Of a stretch of DNA of 55,830 bases, positions 1 to 9,590 are shown in pieces (the stretch's first letter is position 1; each line of letters starts with the position of its first letter). Source of the DNA: Fonticula alba (taxonomy: Eukaryota > Opisthokonta > Rotosphaerida > Fonticulaceae). The translations under genes and the position numbers were made by a program. The stretch lies in the NCBI RefSeq assembly GCF_000388065.1, contig NW_009242973.1, forward strand, positions 3,032,895 through 3,088,724. The letters run 5' to 3'. The notes below the pieces were generated by a model. That model worked only from the letters and a program-made list of their open reading frames with translations, was not told the origin of the DNA and searched no databases.

Positions 1-268
1 CTCTCTCTCTCTCTCACACACTCTCTCTCTCACTCTCTCTCTCTCTCTCACACACATCTTGTGCCTCTCGCCATATCCCACTTTCGTGTCCTCATGAGTG
101 TTGGCTCGATGCGGCCGCCTTTTTGCCCGTTGCCCTCCCAAGCTCGATGATCGGCAAAGATCCTTTCCTGAACATGACACTCCCGACACCTGGGCCCTGT
201 GCCTCATATCCCTGCGCCCGCGCGTCAGGACATCTTCACCAAGGACAGGGCATTTATTTCCAGCAGCA
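1..268. other. Left-edge spacer with CT/CA microsatellite
   Basis: Positions 1-55 are a CT-rich microsatellite with CA interruptions. No coding exon is supported here. The minus strand from 268 down is the 3' flank of the first EEP-family gene and contains its candidate poly(A) signal at 253-258. The long plus-strand open frame starting at 98 runs through the antisense of that gene and is a shadow. Confidence 0.6.
253..258 (-). terminator. Candidate poly(A) signal AATAAA of the first EEP gene
   Basis: On the minus strand a canonical AATAAA hexamer lies about 10 nt past the TGA stop of the gene ending at 269. It is one of few canonical hexamers in the window. Assignment to this gene rests only on position. 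Confidence 0.45.
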
Positions 269-2138
269 TCAGGGCGACCAGCTGGCCTGAGAGTCCAGAG
301 ACATGGAGGAAGGCGCCGGATCGGAAGAGGGGTCCTCCTTGAGGATGGCGGCCTCCTTGTCGGCATTTGCATCCTTGCCTACGGCCTCCGTCGACTCGAG
401 ACGCAGCCAGGCGAAGGGGAGCTGACCAAGGCGATGCAACCGCACCAAAGCCACCACCAGCAGGGGCAGAACCACACCAATGCAAACAATCAGCAGCGCC
501 AGGCCAAGCCAGCCGATCCACGAGGTCAAAGCCAGAGGAGACGGCCCGGGGAAGTCCCAGGACATTGCCGCCAGGAGGCCAAAGTGCGAAGAAGGGTAGA
601 TGTGCTGGGACCCGGTGCCTTGACGGTTGTCCCGAATGAGGGACGCCTCGCTGACCGCCAAGCCAGCTGTGGCCAGCGGAGACCCATGGAGAAAGAGGAA
701 GTCCGGCCGCTCGGTGGCCACCCCGGTGAAGTCGTGATACGTATCACCGGCATGCTGGTTGCCCGGAAGAAGGCGGAAGCTGTCCATGAAGCCGCTGGCC
801 CGCAGGAGATGCACATGGAAGTCGTCTTCCGACTGGGCAGCCATGTCACCGGTGGCCACCACCGGGATGCCGTGGGGATTGTAGTTGGAGATGCTCAAAA
901 CCTGTGTTTGTGTGTGTGTGTGCGCGCGCGCGCGTGCGTGCGTGAGTGTATGCGGAGGTGCATTCGCATGGTTAGTTTGGACTTTGCATGTGCGAGCCGG
1001 AAGGGGGGCACACGTGTAGCGAAGCCACAGGGCGCGGGCACAATCGAAAGGGCGGACAAGAAAAAAGACGCACCATTTGCAACGTGCTTTCGGTCAAAGC
1101 CGCCGGGGCATTGGGATCCAGCCGGGTGTTGAAGTGGTAGAAGGAGCGCCGGGAGGACTTGTCATGGAGAAGGACCCAGGAGACGGATCGCGGCGCGGTG
1201 TTGCCGAATGACATGCACCCCGGGAGGGAGGGCGTCTTACACAGGGAAAAGGTGCCAGATTGCAGGGGGAGGAAGCGTGTCCGGCGGAAGAGGATCGGAT
1301 TGTGCAGGGCGATGCCCAGGCGCAGGTCGGCCACCGTCTGCGGGGCCAGGGCATACTGCTCGCCGAGGGCCGAAAGGAGCAGATCCAGGTGCTCGGTGGC
1401 CAGATCTTGCAGAGCCACCACATCCGGATTCCGGGAAGTGATGGCACTGACAAGGATGGGCATGCGCTCCGTCCAAGGGGGCCCGCGGGTGGATGCGCTG
1501 TCCACATTGAAGGAGAGGGTCCGCAGGAACAGGCGAGTAGACGAGCGCCCGGCCGACGGGTGTTGCTGATGGGGGGGCGTCGGGTCCGTGCCCTCTTCCG
1601 GGCCTTCCACTTCCTCATCGAGGGGTGGCGAGGGAGTCGGGCCGGAGTCCGGCACGTTGGGAGTAGTTAGCACTCGAAGGACCTCGGCTGCGGTCGAATC
1701 CGAGTCGATGGCCACCCCGAAGGTGGCAGGGAGACCTGACTGGTCGGAGTCGGCGGGAGCCACTTCAACTTGGCCGAGCCCCGGGAGACGCCGAGACCGG
1801 GCCCGCCGCCCAGGCGGGGGAAGGGCGGCTCGCTCGACCGCCCGTCCGACCATCGATCGAAGGGTAGCGCAAGCCTGATCGTGGGTCCTCATGATGCCGG
1901 GCCAGCTGGCAGCCGAGGGGGCATGCCCACGCGCCGGGACCACACGGCAGGCGGCAGGCTCGGCCATCGGTGTCAGGAGCACCTCAACGCAGGCACCACT
2001 CGGATCATCTCCAGGACAAACCACAGCCCGAGAGTGCACACCAGCAGGAGGGGCCTCGGCCAGCCCGGCAGCCAGCAGGCCCGCCAGGACCAGGAGCAAG
2101 GCAGCCCAGGTGCGTGGGCCGACCGGACAGGGGGGCAT
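269..2138 (-). CDS. EEP-superfamily protein, type I membrane, degenerate active site
   Basis: Two exons in phase 0: 2138-1074 and 901-269, about 565 aa. The intron has a gtgcgt donor and an acceptor after a CA repeat. Residues 1-27 look like a signal peptide. An EEP fold of the uncharacterised cd09083-like kind starts near residue 205 (SFNVD). A hydrophobic segment at about 484-508, followed by basic residues, predicts a C-terminal membrane anchor with a short cytoplasmic tail. Compared with the two neighbouring paralogs, several catalytic positions are changed: LQE reads LQD, the N-x-H-x-D-H motif reads NTRLDP, GDFNN reads GDMAA and SDH reads SSH. EEP enzymes use these Glu, Asp, Asn and His residues for metal binding and phosphoester cleavage. 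This copy is therefore probably catalytically dead. Substrate or ligand is unknown. Confidence 0.85.
902..1073 (-). repeat. Intron of first EEP gene with CA/CG alternating tract
   Basis: The intron between the two EEP exons ends in an alternating purine-pyrimidine tract at about 903-948 (CA then CG on the minus strand). The acceptor lies directly inside this tract. CA/TG tracts of this type recur in several introns of the window. Confidence 0.6.
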
Positions 2139-3256
2139 ACGTCGGTAGATGTGCCAAGTCCAGAGACAGGGCTCGAGAGCGAAGAGTCAACGCGCGTGCT
2201 GGTGATCGATGGGCCAAGGAGCGGGGATGTGAGGGAGTGGGGCCCGGGGCGGCAAAGGTGCTTCGGGGAGGGACGGGAAGGGAGGGGGGGGGGAGGAGAG
2301 TAGCCATGTGCCAGGGTGGAGAGGAGGAGGCACTCCCCTGGTTGTGAGTTGCCGAGAGGGCGGAAGCTTTTGTGTCTGGCCCACAGTCGGTGACTGGCGC
2401 CGGGATCTCGGCCCACGCCCCCGGGGGATATCCCTCTCCGGGGGTTCTGAAACAACGAAGTCCGCGACGTTCCCAAAGGGGCGAGTCGGGCGCGGGGGGG
2501 GGGGGGGGGGGGGGGCCAAAATGAAGGCACCGCTCGATCAACCGCCGGGCGCCGCGCCGACGGTTCGGCAGGAGGACAAAAACAGCAAGCATCTGTTGGT
2601 CTACATTCAGCAAGCCTTGAGGCCGGTTGCTTTGTTCCGCAGTGCCGGCCATTCGCTCGCAAGTCCAAGATCCAAGAAGCAGCCCCGCCTCCCCCCAGAG
2701 CGCGTGTAATTTCCGAAGGGGCAGTCACCGGGCGGCCCGGGCGCCTGCCAACGGAGTGCTCTTGTTTACAATCGACTTTTGGTTGAACGGCCTGGGGGCG
2801 GAAGGACAAACCCCAAGCGCCGGCCGGTCTTGGCCCGAGAGACGCGCCCGCTTGCGCCGGGTCTTGGGCCTTCAGGTCCCGACCGAGCCCAGATCACTCG
2901 GGCCTGCGCCGCAGGTCTCCCACAAGGGCCAGTTAGCAATGGAAGCAGGGTGTCCGGGGCGTGCAACATACAAAATACTAACGCCTCAGTGAGTCTAGCC
3001 CCTGGTGTTGGGGTCCCTAGGTCGATTTGTCCTGTCCAAACACATCTCGAGTCAGGCGCAGGGGACCAGGCAGATAGCAGACGCCCCCCGCCCCCTTCTC
3101 CCTCTCTCTCCCTCTCTCTCCCTCTCTCTCTGTCTCTCTCTCCTCCACCACAAGGGGGTTTCGCACGTCTCTTTGAAAGGACACAATCTATTTCGGACAG
3201 CAGGCAGGCGAGCAGACATTTCCAACAGGGAAGAGAGAGAGAGAGGGAGATGGCGC
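2139..3256. other. Intergenic spacer between two EEP paralogs
   Basis: No supportable exon. It holds the 5' flank of the first EEP gene, a run of 22 G at 2494-2515, and a TC-rich tract at about 3089-3152. The minus strand at 2350-2340 carries AACTCACAACC, a weak match to an element found upstream of other genes in the window. The open frames here are compositional shadows. Confidence 0.5.
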
Positions 3257-4207
3257 TCACTCGGATTCCGGATAATCAAAAGCCACTTGGGCCCAGATCG
3301 GAAAGTGGTCACTGGGGAAAATGGCACCAAGGGTCGGGTCGGGACGATACTCGCGATTGATGTTGGCATCCTTGACGGTGACCTGCCAGGCGGCTTCCGG
3401 CGAGTCGGCCTGCACAAAGACATAGTCGAACTTGCGCATGGCCATGCCGGAGAAGGCGTGGAAGGTTTCCCCCGGCGAGGGGAGCGGATTCACCACGCGG
3501 AAGGTATCGATGAAGTTCTCACGCTGCAGGGCAAGCACCTCGGGCGAAGATTCCGATTGGTTGTTGAAATCCCCAAGCAGAATGACCGGCAGGCGTTCGC
3601 CATTCATGAGGGAAACCGTGCGAGCCAGTTGCTGGGAGCTGGACAGCCGCGATGTCGAAGAAACATGATCCATGTGCAGGCTATACACGAGGAAGGGCTT
3701 CTGCGAGGCCAAATCAAGGAGACGTGCCCAGGTACTGATGCGGGGGATGCTGTTGCCGTACGACTTGCAGGCCGGGAGGGAAGGCTCGTCACAGAACCAA
3801 AAGGTGCCGGATTCCAGAAGGGCGAAGCGGTCTTTGCGGAAGAAGATGGGCGAGTACTCGCCGGCTTGGTGGCCATCGTCCCGACCGACGCCCACATGCG
3901 CATACTCGTCCAGTCGCTCGATGATGAAATCCAGCTGCGAGCTGAGGACCTCCTGCAGGCCCACCACGTCGTACCCCCGCTGGCCCATGATCTCGACGGC
4001 GTGCTCCCGGCGGTTTTCCCAGATGTGCTCGGCATCGCCGGGGTTGGCATACCGGATGTTGAAGGAAAGGAGATTCAGCTCAAGCGAAGCGCTCGGCAAG
4101 GAGGGGCGGCCACCTTGGTCTGGGGGGGCGGCGGCGTCGGCCGCGCGCGTCACCGCCAGAAGGCACACGAGCAGGAGGCCGATCAGCAGGCGGGAAGTCA
4201 AGCGCAT
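3257..4207 (-). CDS. Secreted EEP-family hydrolase, intact active site, single exon
   Basis: Uninterrupted frame of 316 aa. The start at 4207 is chosen because it opens directly onto a signal peptide (residues 1-23, LLIGLLLVCLLA core). The in-frame sequence further upstream is a Ser run encoded by a GAG/CTC repeat and is probably 5' UTR. All EEP catalytic motifs are present: SFNIRY (48-53), GLQEV, GVGRDDG, YSLHMDH, LLGDFNN, FDYVF and SDHFPI. The arrangement matches the uncharacterised EEP family typified by cd09083. The protein is predicted to be secreted or lumenal and to hydrolyse a phosphodiester or phosphomonoester, substrate unknown. It lies in tandem with the EEP gene at 269-2138 and is divergent from QTRT2, with 813 bp between the start codons. 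Confidence 0.9.
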   Translation of the reverse strand: MRLTSRLLIGLLLVCLLAVTRAADAAAPPDQGGRPSLPSASLELNLLSFNIRYANPGDAEHIWENRREHAVEIMGQRGYDVVGLQEVLSSQLDFIIERLDEYAHVGVGRDDGHQAGEYSPIFFRKDRFALLESGTFWFCDEPSLPACKSYGNSIPRISTWARLLDLASQKPFLVYSLHMDHVSSTSRLSSSQQLARTVSLMNGERLPVILLGDFNNQSESSPEVLALQRENFIDTFRVVNPLPSPGETFHAFSGMAMRKFDYVFVQADSPEAAWQVTVKDANINREYRPDPTLGAIFPSDHFPIWAQVAFDYPESE

Positions 4208-5020
4208 GCCGATGACGGGGAGGGAGGGGGAAGAGGAGGAGGGGGAGGAGGAGGAGGAGGAGGAGGAGGAGAGGGAGGCAATCCGCAGGGCAGACCAGGG
4301 GGATGGATAGGGGAGGCCGCGAAAAGGGGCGGGCGAGTGTGTGTGTGTGGGGGGGGGGGTGTGGAGGAGATCCGAGAAACGAACAGACCCCGGGACCTGG
4401 TCGCCCCCGTCACACACAAGTCCCCTCTAAAGGGATCTCGAGTGTGTGGCGGCAAGCCGACTGATCGACCCCTCCCATGGCGCCAATCCCCTTGCCTCGC
4501 GCACATGGAGAGCCATCTTCTCTCAAGCCGCAGGGCCCCCTCCTGCGGTCTGAGGCCGATCTTCCCGATTGGCCACCCCGCCGAAGTCCCCGGCGATCGG
4601 GGGGGGGGGGGGGGCGGAGCGAGAGCCGGGGGCCCCGGGGTGGAGGGGCTCCGGGCAGAGGTCCAACGCCGTCCCTCCGGCCCCGGGCCATTCTTGTCGT
4701 CCAGATCGAGGTCACTGATGCGTCGGCATCTGGACATGGGTCGTGCCTCCATCGGCAGTACCCGTCCCTGGCTGTGTCATCCTCCCACACTATTCGGCGG
4801 CCATGGTGCCGCAGGCACACGCGCAGCCCCCCCCGGTAAGCCAAGGGAAAGCAATTCCGCTGAGCCCGCCCCTCCCCCTCCTTCCTTTCCCTCCCCCCCC
4901 CCGTCCCTCCCCGCTTGCTCCTATTTGTTCCTTTCTTTGTGATCCTCTGCCCCCCCTATCGCCCCCCCCCCCTGCCCCGAGCTCCCCCCACGCCACCTCA
5001 TCGACAGCCCTCCACATACC
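4208..5020. promoter_or_regulatory. Divergent intergenic region, EEP / QTRT2
   Basis: This stretch separates two divergent start codons and must hold both promoters. It contains a GAG-rich tract (about 4216-4275), a G run near 4600-4612 and long pyrimidine-rich stretches at 4866-4990 leading to the QTRT2 start. No coding exon is supported. Confidence 0.5.
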
Positions 5021-7239
5021 ATGGCCAGCTCCGCCCCTGCCAAGGCGTCTGCCTCTGCTGTAATGTCGCACTTCCGCTTTGCCCTTGGCCAGCGTGCGGC
5101 CGCGGCGTCGGCCAGCGCCCCAACCCCAGCCTTGGCCGGCTTCGGTGGAAATGCCGCGCGCACCGGTGTCCTCCATTTCGGCCAGCGGTCCTTTCCCACG
5201 CCGCTGGCTTTCCTGTCGGCTCCGCGCGGTCATCCGACGCACCTGACCCCAGACCATGCCGCCACCCTCTTCGACCAGGCCGATGGTCATGGTCTCGGTG
5301 CGTGCCGGGACCAACCCACGCCCCTCCCTCTTGCGCGGGCGATTGGCGGAAAGAAAGAGAAGAGAAGCAAACCAACCCCTTTCTTCATTTCCCCTGCTCT
5401 GCCCATGCTCCTGACATGTCCCTGGCCGAACTCCCTCTCCCTCCCTTCCTTTCCCCGCCCGAATCCCAGCCTTCAACCTTGAAACCGACTATCTGATGGG
5501 GTCTCTGATCCCTCTGCTCCGGCACAGCAGCACCGGCAAGGTCAAGCGCTCGGACACCTCGGCCGCCGTGACCACTTCCCTCCCGAGCGATGGTGATGTG
5601 GCGCTGCTGCCGAATCTGCGATCTTTCCTCGGCTTGTCGCCCGACACCTTGGTGTTCTCCTCGCCGCGCATGGTCTTCCCCGGGGCCCCAGGCGTTGGCC
5701 AGAAGACTGCCGGCAACACCGATGACACCATCCTCTTTGAGAGCCGATACGGCCGCCGGGGGGCCAACCTCCAGCAGTTCATCCAGATGGTGGATCTCAT
5801 GTACTCGGACCGGACCCCCCCCGCCGGCCCGGAAGCCGGGCGTCTCCTGCCGGTGGAGTTGCCGCAGGCCGGCTCGCCCACCCTGCTGATGGCCTTGGCC
5901 GACCTGCCGCCGGCGCTGGCCGGCGCGCGCCGGTCCCTCCGTGCGGCCGAGCGCAATGTGGCCTTCATGGATGGGCTGTTGAGCCATTATCAGAAGACCG
6001 GCGGGGTGCAGCCGGTGCGCGGGGCCTCCGACTCGCCGGACCCCAGTCCGGCGGTCCTGCCGGCTCTCTTCGCCCCGATCATCGGCCCACACCCGGCGGC
6101 CGCGCGGCACGGCGCCAACTATGTGGCATCCGTTGTGGCTCGCCAGGGCATCGCCAATGGCGAGGGAGATGTCGCGGTCGGGGCGCCGGAGTCTTCCGGC
6201 TTCAGCCCCTCCTCCGTGCTCGGGGGCGTGGTGTTGGTGGGCTTCGACTTGACGAAGCCCCAGCAGCGACGCCTGGTGCGTGAGGTGCTGCGCACGGTCC
6301 CCGGGCACTTGCCGCGTGCGATTCTGGTTGGCTCGTCCGCCGGGGCCGGCACCCCGGAGGAGGCCCTGGCCGCGGTGCGCCTCGGTGCCGATCTGGTCCT
6401 CGATGCCGGGGCGGCGGCCGTGCGCGATGCCTCCGACGGCCGGGCTTGGTCGCTGTCTCACGGGGCCCTGGCGGAGGCCTTCCTCGGCGCCGAGGAGATC
6501 GACGAGTCCGAGCTCGACCACCTGCGCCAGGAGCGCCAGCTGTTCACCGACAATGAGGCGGCCATTCGTCGGGCGGCCGAGGAGGCCGATCGCGAGCGGG
6601 CCGAGGCAACTGCCCTGGCCGAGGCCGAGGGGCGCGCGACCCCCGGGCCGGCTGGCCCGCCGCGTGCTCGTCATGATGCTCCGCCCACGCAGCCCGACGA
6701 CCTGGACCGACGCCTGGCCCGGGTGGCTGACATGCTGGCGGGCAGCCAGCGCCAGGTGAACCTCTGGGATCGCGAGCACGCCATGGCCAAGGGCCCCTTC
6801 GTGAAAGGGTGCCCGTGCTTCGCCTGTGCGCGCCACACCCGCTCATACACGCACCATCTGCTCAACACTCAGGAGCTGTTGGGGCCGTTGCTGCTCAGCA
6901 TGTGCGTCCTTTGGCTGGTCTTTCTCGCCCCCCTCCCCCCCCCCCACCGCCCGGCTCCTTCCTCCTGCTATGCGCCCTCTGCCCTGCCCCACCTTCATCC
7001 CCACTGCTATCCAGGCTTTCGCATGATGTCCATACTAAGCACGACATCTTCCCCGCCCCCCTCCCGGTTGGTGCCACCCATTTGTCCCATCCACCCGAAG
7101 TCACAATTCCCACCAGGCGCTTGGGCTTTTCCGTGAAGTGCGCCAGGTACTGGCTCGGCTGGCTGGCCCGAGCAGCAAGCGCCTGCGCACCGGCACCGAT
7201 GCCGATGACGCCTCGCCCAAGCGCCCGCGCGTGGAGTAA
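5021..7239 (+). CDS. QTRT2: Queuine tRNA-ribosyltransferase accessory subunit 2
   Basis: QTRT2 is the non-catalytic partner of QTRT1. The heterodimer exchanges guanine-34 for queuine in tRNAs with GUN anticodons. Exon 1 is 5021-5297 and exon 2 is 5470-6901 (joined codon gcc). The last exon is 7117-7239. A small exon at 7015-7066 satisfies reading phase but is uncertain. The model gives about 627 aa, longer than animal QTRT2 (roughly 415 aa). Exon 2 ends with the family's zinc site, CPCFACARHTRSYTHHLL, followed by NTQELLGPLLLSM. The final exon begins LGLFREVRQVLARL, as expected for the end of the TGT fold, and finishes with basic clusters (SSKRLR, SPKRPRVE). The start at 5021 fits the exon 1 frame; a second ATG follows at 5063. 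It is convergent with the EEP gene at 7486-8874. Confidence 0.88.
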
Positions 7240-7485
7240 GTACGCGCCCCGGCCCCGCTTCCATTTCGACCCTCTCCTCGCCCCGACTGCGCGCCCGGCG
7301 CCATTGGGGCACCCCTTGCTTTGTTTTTTTTTTTTTCCCCCAGCCTCTTGGAAATCCCTCCTGTTGCCCTTCCCCCCTCAGCACATAATAGACCTTCTTG
7401 CATTGGAACAAGGAAACGAAAGCGACACCAGTCTCACAGAGGGAAGGGGCGGGCGGGCGGGCGGGCGACGGCACAACTCATCGCT
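7240..7485. other. Short convergent spacer
   Basis: This is a 246-bp tail-to-tail spacer between QTRT2 and the third EEP gene. It contains a T run near 7321-7336 and a GGGC repeat at about 7446-7466. No canonical AATAAA was seen on either strand. Confidence 0.5.
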
Positions 7486-8874
7486 CTAGCCAAAGTGCCA
7501 TGCGACATCGGCCAAAATCGGGTAGTGGTCGCTGGGATAAATGGTCCCCAGGCCGGAGGGCAGAGACACATGCTGGGTGAGCATGTCGACCGCGGTGACA
7601 TTGTACCCGGCCAGGTTGGCGCCGGTCCAGAGCCACACGTAGTCGATCTTGCGGATGCCCTTGCCGGTGAACTCGTGGTAGGTGAGCCCACGACGGGGGT
7701 CATGATCGAGCTGACGGAAGGTGTCCATGTAGCCGGCATCCTGGAGAACCCGGACTTCGGTGGCATTTTCGCTGTGGTTGTTGAAGTCCCCGGTGATCAG
7801 GGTCGGCAGCCGGGCCAGGTTGTACCGGTCGATGGTGTCAACCAGCTGCTGGGCGCTCTGGATGCGGGAGTTGCTGGACATGTGGTCCAGGTGCACATTG
7901 AAGTGGTAGAATGCGCGGCCGGTGGGGACGTCGAAAAACTTGGCCCAGGTGCAGATCCGGGGCAGGTTGTTGCCGTACGTCCGGCAGCCGGGAATGTGTG
8001 GCTGGTCGCAGAACCAGAAGGTCCCGGATTCGAGAACCTGCAGACGATCGGCCCGATAGAAGATGGGCGCATACTCGCCGGCGGTGAGGCCATCATCGCG
8101 GCCCACGCCGACATGCCGGTACTCCGGCAGCTCGGCCAGGAGCTCTTGCAGCTGGAAGTGCAGGACCTCCTGCAGCCCCGCCACCAGGGGAGCCTGCTTA
8201 CGCAGGATGTCAAACACCTGGGGCCGGCGCTGTGGCCAGCCATTCAGCCCATCGCTGGCCGAGCCGTAGCGAATGTTGAAGGACAGCGCGCGGAAGGCCA
8301 TTTCGGTGGCCGCCACCGCCGGGCGCCAGGGCGTGCGCGGAGCCACGCCGGCCGTCGAAAGCTGGTGACTCTCGGCGGCGACCTCGGCAATGGCCCCGGC
8401 GGCCTCGGCGGCCGGGGCTGTGATGTTCAGCTCCAGCAGCTCGTAGCCCGCGGCCCCGTCCAGGCGCTGGCGGTAAAGCCCACGCGAGGTGAAAGCCCCC
8501 CCGGGCAGGGACTGGGAAAAGTAGCCGAAGGTGTCGTCACCGTTCACCTGCCCGGCAAGCGGGCCCTCGGAGGAGACACGCGTGAGCAGGGGGGCCAAAT
8601 TATCGGGCCAGGTGTCGGCGTTGGCATCGGCGGTGCCGGCGGGCCAGAGCAAGGTCTGGGGCAGGCCCGGGCCGGCGGCCAGGCGAACCGCGGCACCCTC
8701 GGCCAAGGTCAGCTGCGGTCCGGCGGCCAGGAGGCCCTGGCTGAAGAGAGCGCGTAGCCGGCGCATCGGCGCGGTGTCTTGCTGATGCGGCGAGGTGGGC
8801 AGGGCGGTGGCCGTGATGGCCGCCGCCGCCAGCAGGGCCAGCAGGGCCAGCAGGAGGTGCTGGAGAGCACGCAT
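7486..8874 (-). CDS. Secreted EEP-family hydrolase with N-terminal extension
   Basis: Single exon of 462 aa, starting at 8874 at a strongly hydrophobic signal peptide (HLLLALLALLAAAA). Residues about 30-190 form a lineage-specific N-terminal region not present in the 316-aa paralog. The EEP domain runs from about residue 194 to the end with every motif intact: LSFNIRY, GLQEV, GVGRDDG, FYHFNVHLDHMS, LITGDFNNHSEN, IDYVW and SDHYPI. Two conserved Cys pairs surround a FWFCDQP...PGCRTYGN stretch shared with the 3257-4207 gene. They suggest a disulphide, consistent with secretion. The substrate is unknown. It belongs to the local cluster of three EEP genes, with QTRT2 inserted between this copy and the others. 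Confidence 0.92.
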   Translation of the reverse strand: MRALQHLLLALLALLAAAAITATALPTSPHQQDTAPMRRLRALFSQGLLAAGPQLTLAEGAAVRLAAGPGLPQTLLWPAGTADANADTWPDNLAPLLTRVSSEGPLAGQVNGDDTFGYFSQSLPGGAFTSRGLYRQRLDGAAGYELLELNITAPAAEAAGAIAEVAAESHQLSTAGVAPRTPWRPAVAATEMAFRALSFNIRYGSASDGLNGWPQRRPQVFDILRKQAPLVAGLQEVLHFQLQELLAELPEYRHVGVGRDDGLTAGEYAPIFYRADRLQVLESGTFWFCDQPHIPGCRTYGNNLPRICTWAKFFDVPTGRAFYHFNVHLDHMSSNSRIQSAQQLVDTIDRYNLARLPTLITGDFNNHSENATEVRVLQDAGYMDTFRQLDHDPRRGLTYHEFTGKGIRKIDYVWLWTGANLAGYNVTAVDMLTQHVSLPSGLGTIYPSDHYPILADVAWHFG

Positions 8875-8891
8875 TCTCGCCCTCGAACGGT

Positions 8892-8910
8892 GCAGAGGAT
8901 GTGTGGTTAT
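8892..8910 (-). promoter_or_regulatory. Candidate upstream element, EEP copy 3
   Basis: The minus strand reads ATAACCACACATCCTCTGC, ending 17 nt before the start codon at 8874. It closely resembles TAAACCCCACAATCCTCTGC at 12054-12073 upstream of BLOC1S2. Its function is inferred only from recurrence. Confidence 0.35.
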
Positions 8911-9495
8911 GTGCGTGTGTGTGTGTGTGCGCGCGTGAAAAGAGACGGCCGCGAGAGCAACGGAGATGGATGGTGGTGGGGAGGCAGGATGGTGGGGGGG
9001 AGGGGGGGGGGGAGATGAAGGGGCAGCGAGGCCTGTGTCAAGAGGGCTCTGAAGCCAGCATGCAGCAAGCATAGCCTTTTTATTCGGGCACCGGTTCCGG
9101 CATCGGTGCACACGGTTGGGGGCACGGGGACCACACCCAGGGCCGGGCATCTGACGACAGATGCACACCCAGGGCAAGGGACAGATCTCCCAATGGCTGA
9201 GGTCACCCGGGCCGCGAACAGCATGTTGTGGCGGTCCCTGGGGGACATTCGGAGCCTCGGCAGTTCAGCCGAAGGGGCCGGGTCGGACACGGGGACCGGG
9301 GTTCCGGGCCAAGGGTCGGGGGTGGCTCGGGTCACTCCGGGGGGGGGGGGGGGCATCACGCACAATCCTCCTGCCAGGCCGGTGTCTCCTCCCGACAATA
9401 TGTCCCCTGCCAGCTGTGCTTCCGCCGGTGGGGGCCGGTGTGAAGGCAGTGTCGGGCGACAAAAGGGAACACAGGCACACGCGGGGGGCAGGCAT

Positions 9496-9501
9496 TTTAT
9501 T
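9496..9501 (-). terminator. Candidate poly(A) signal of GT47 gene
   Basis: A minus-strand AATAAA lies about 90 nt past the TGA stop at 9591. Distance and strand fit a polyadenylation signal. Confidence 0.4.
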
Positions 9502-9590
9502 GTGTGCCTGCCCCCCTCGGTGCGAGCGAACGGGCGCCGGCGGAGACGCGCGCGCACCCTGCGGGCCGGTTGTTTTGATATGTGCTTTTA

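Larger units (their letters stand above)
8875..9590. other. Intergenic spacer between third EEP gene and GT47 gene
   Basis: It holds the promoter of the EEP gene and the 3' flank of the glycosyltransferase gene, both on the minus strand. A TG/CG alternating tract lies at about 8909-8936 and a short G run at about 9339-9354. No exon is supported. A minus-strand element at 8910-8892 (ATAACCACACATCCTCTGC) resembles elements upstream of other genes here. Confidence 0.5.

Noticed and set aside
9079-9084. Minus-strand AATAAA hexamer
   Set aside because: It lies about 200 nt upstream of the third EEP start and about 500 nt past the GT47 stop, where a nearer hexamer (9496-9501) exists. Assignment as a poly(A) signal is not supported.
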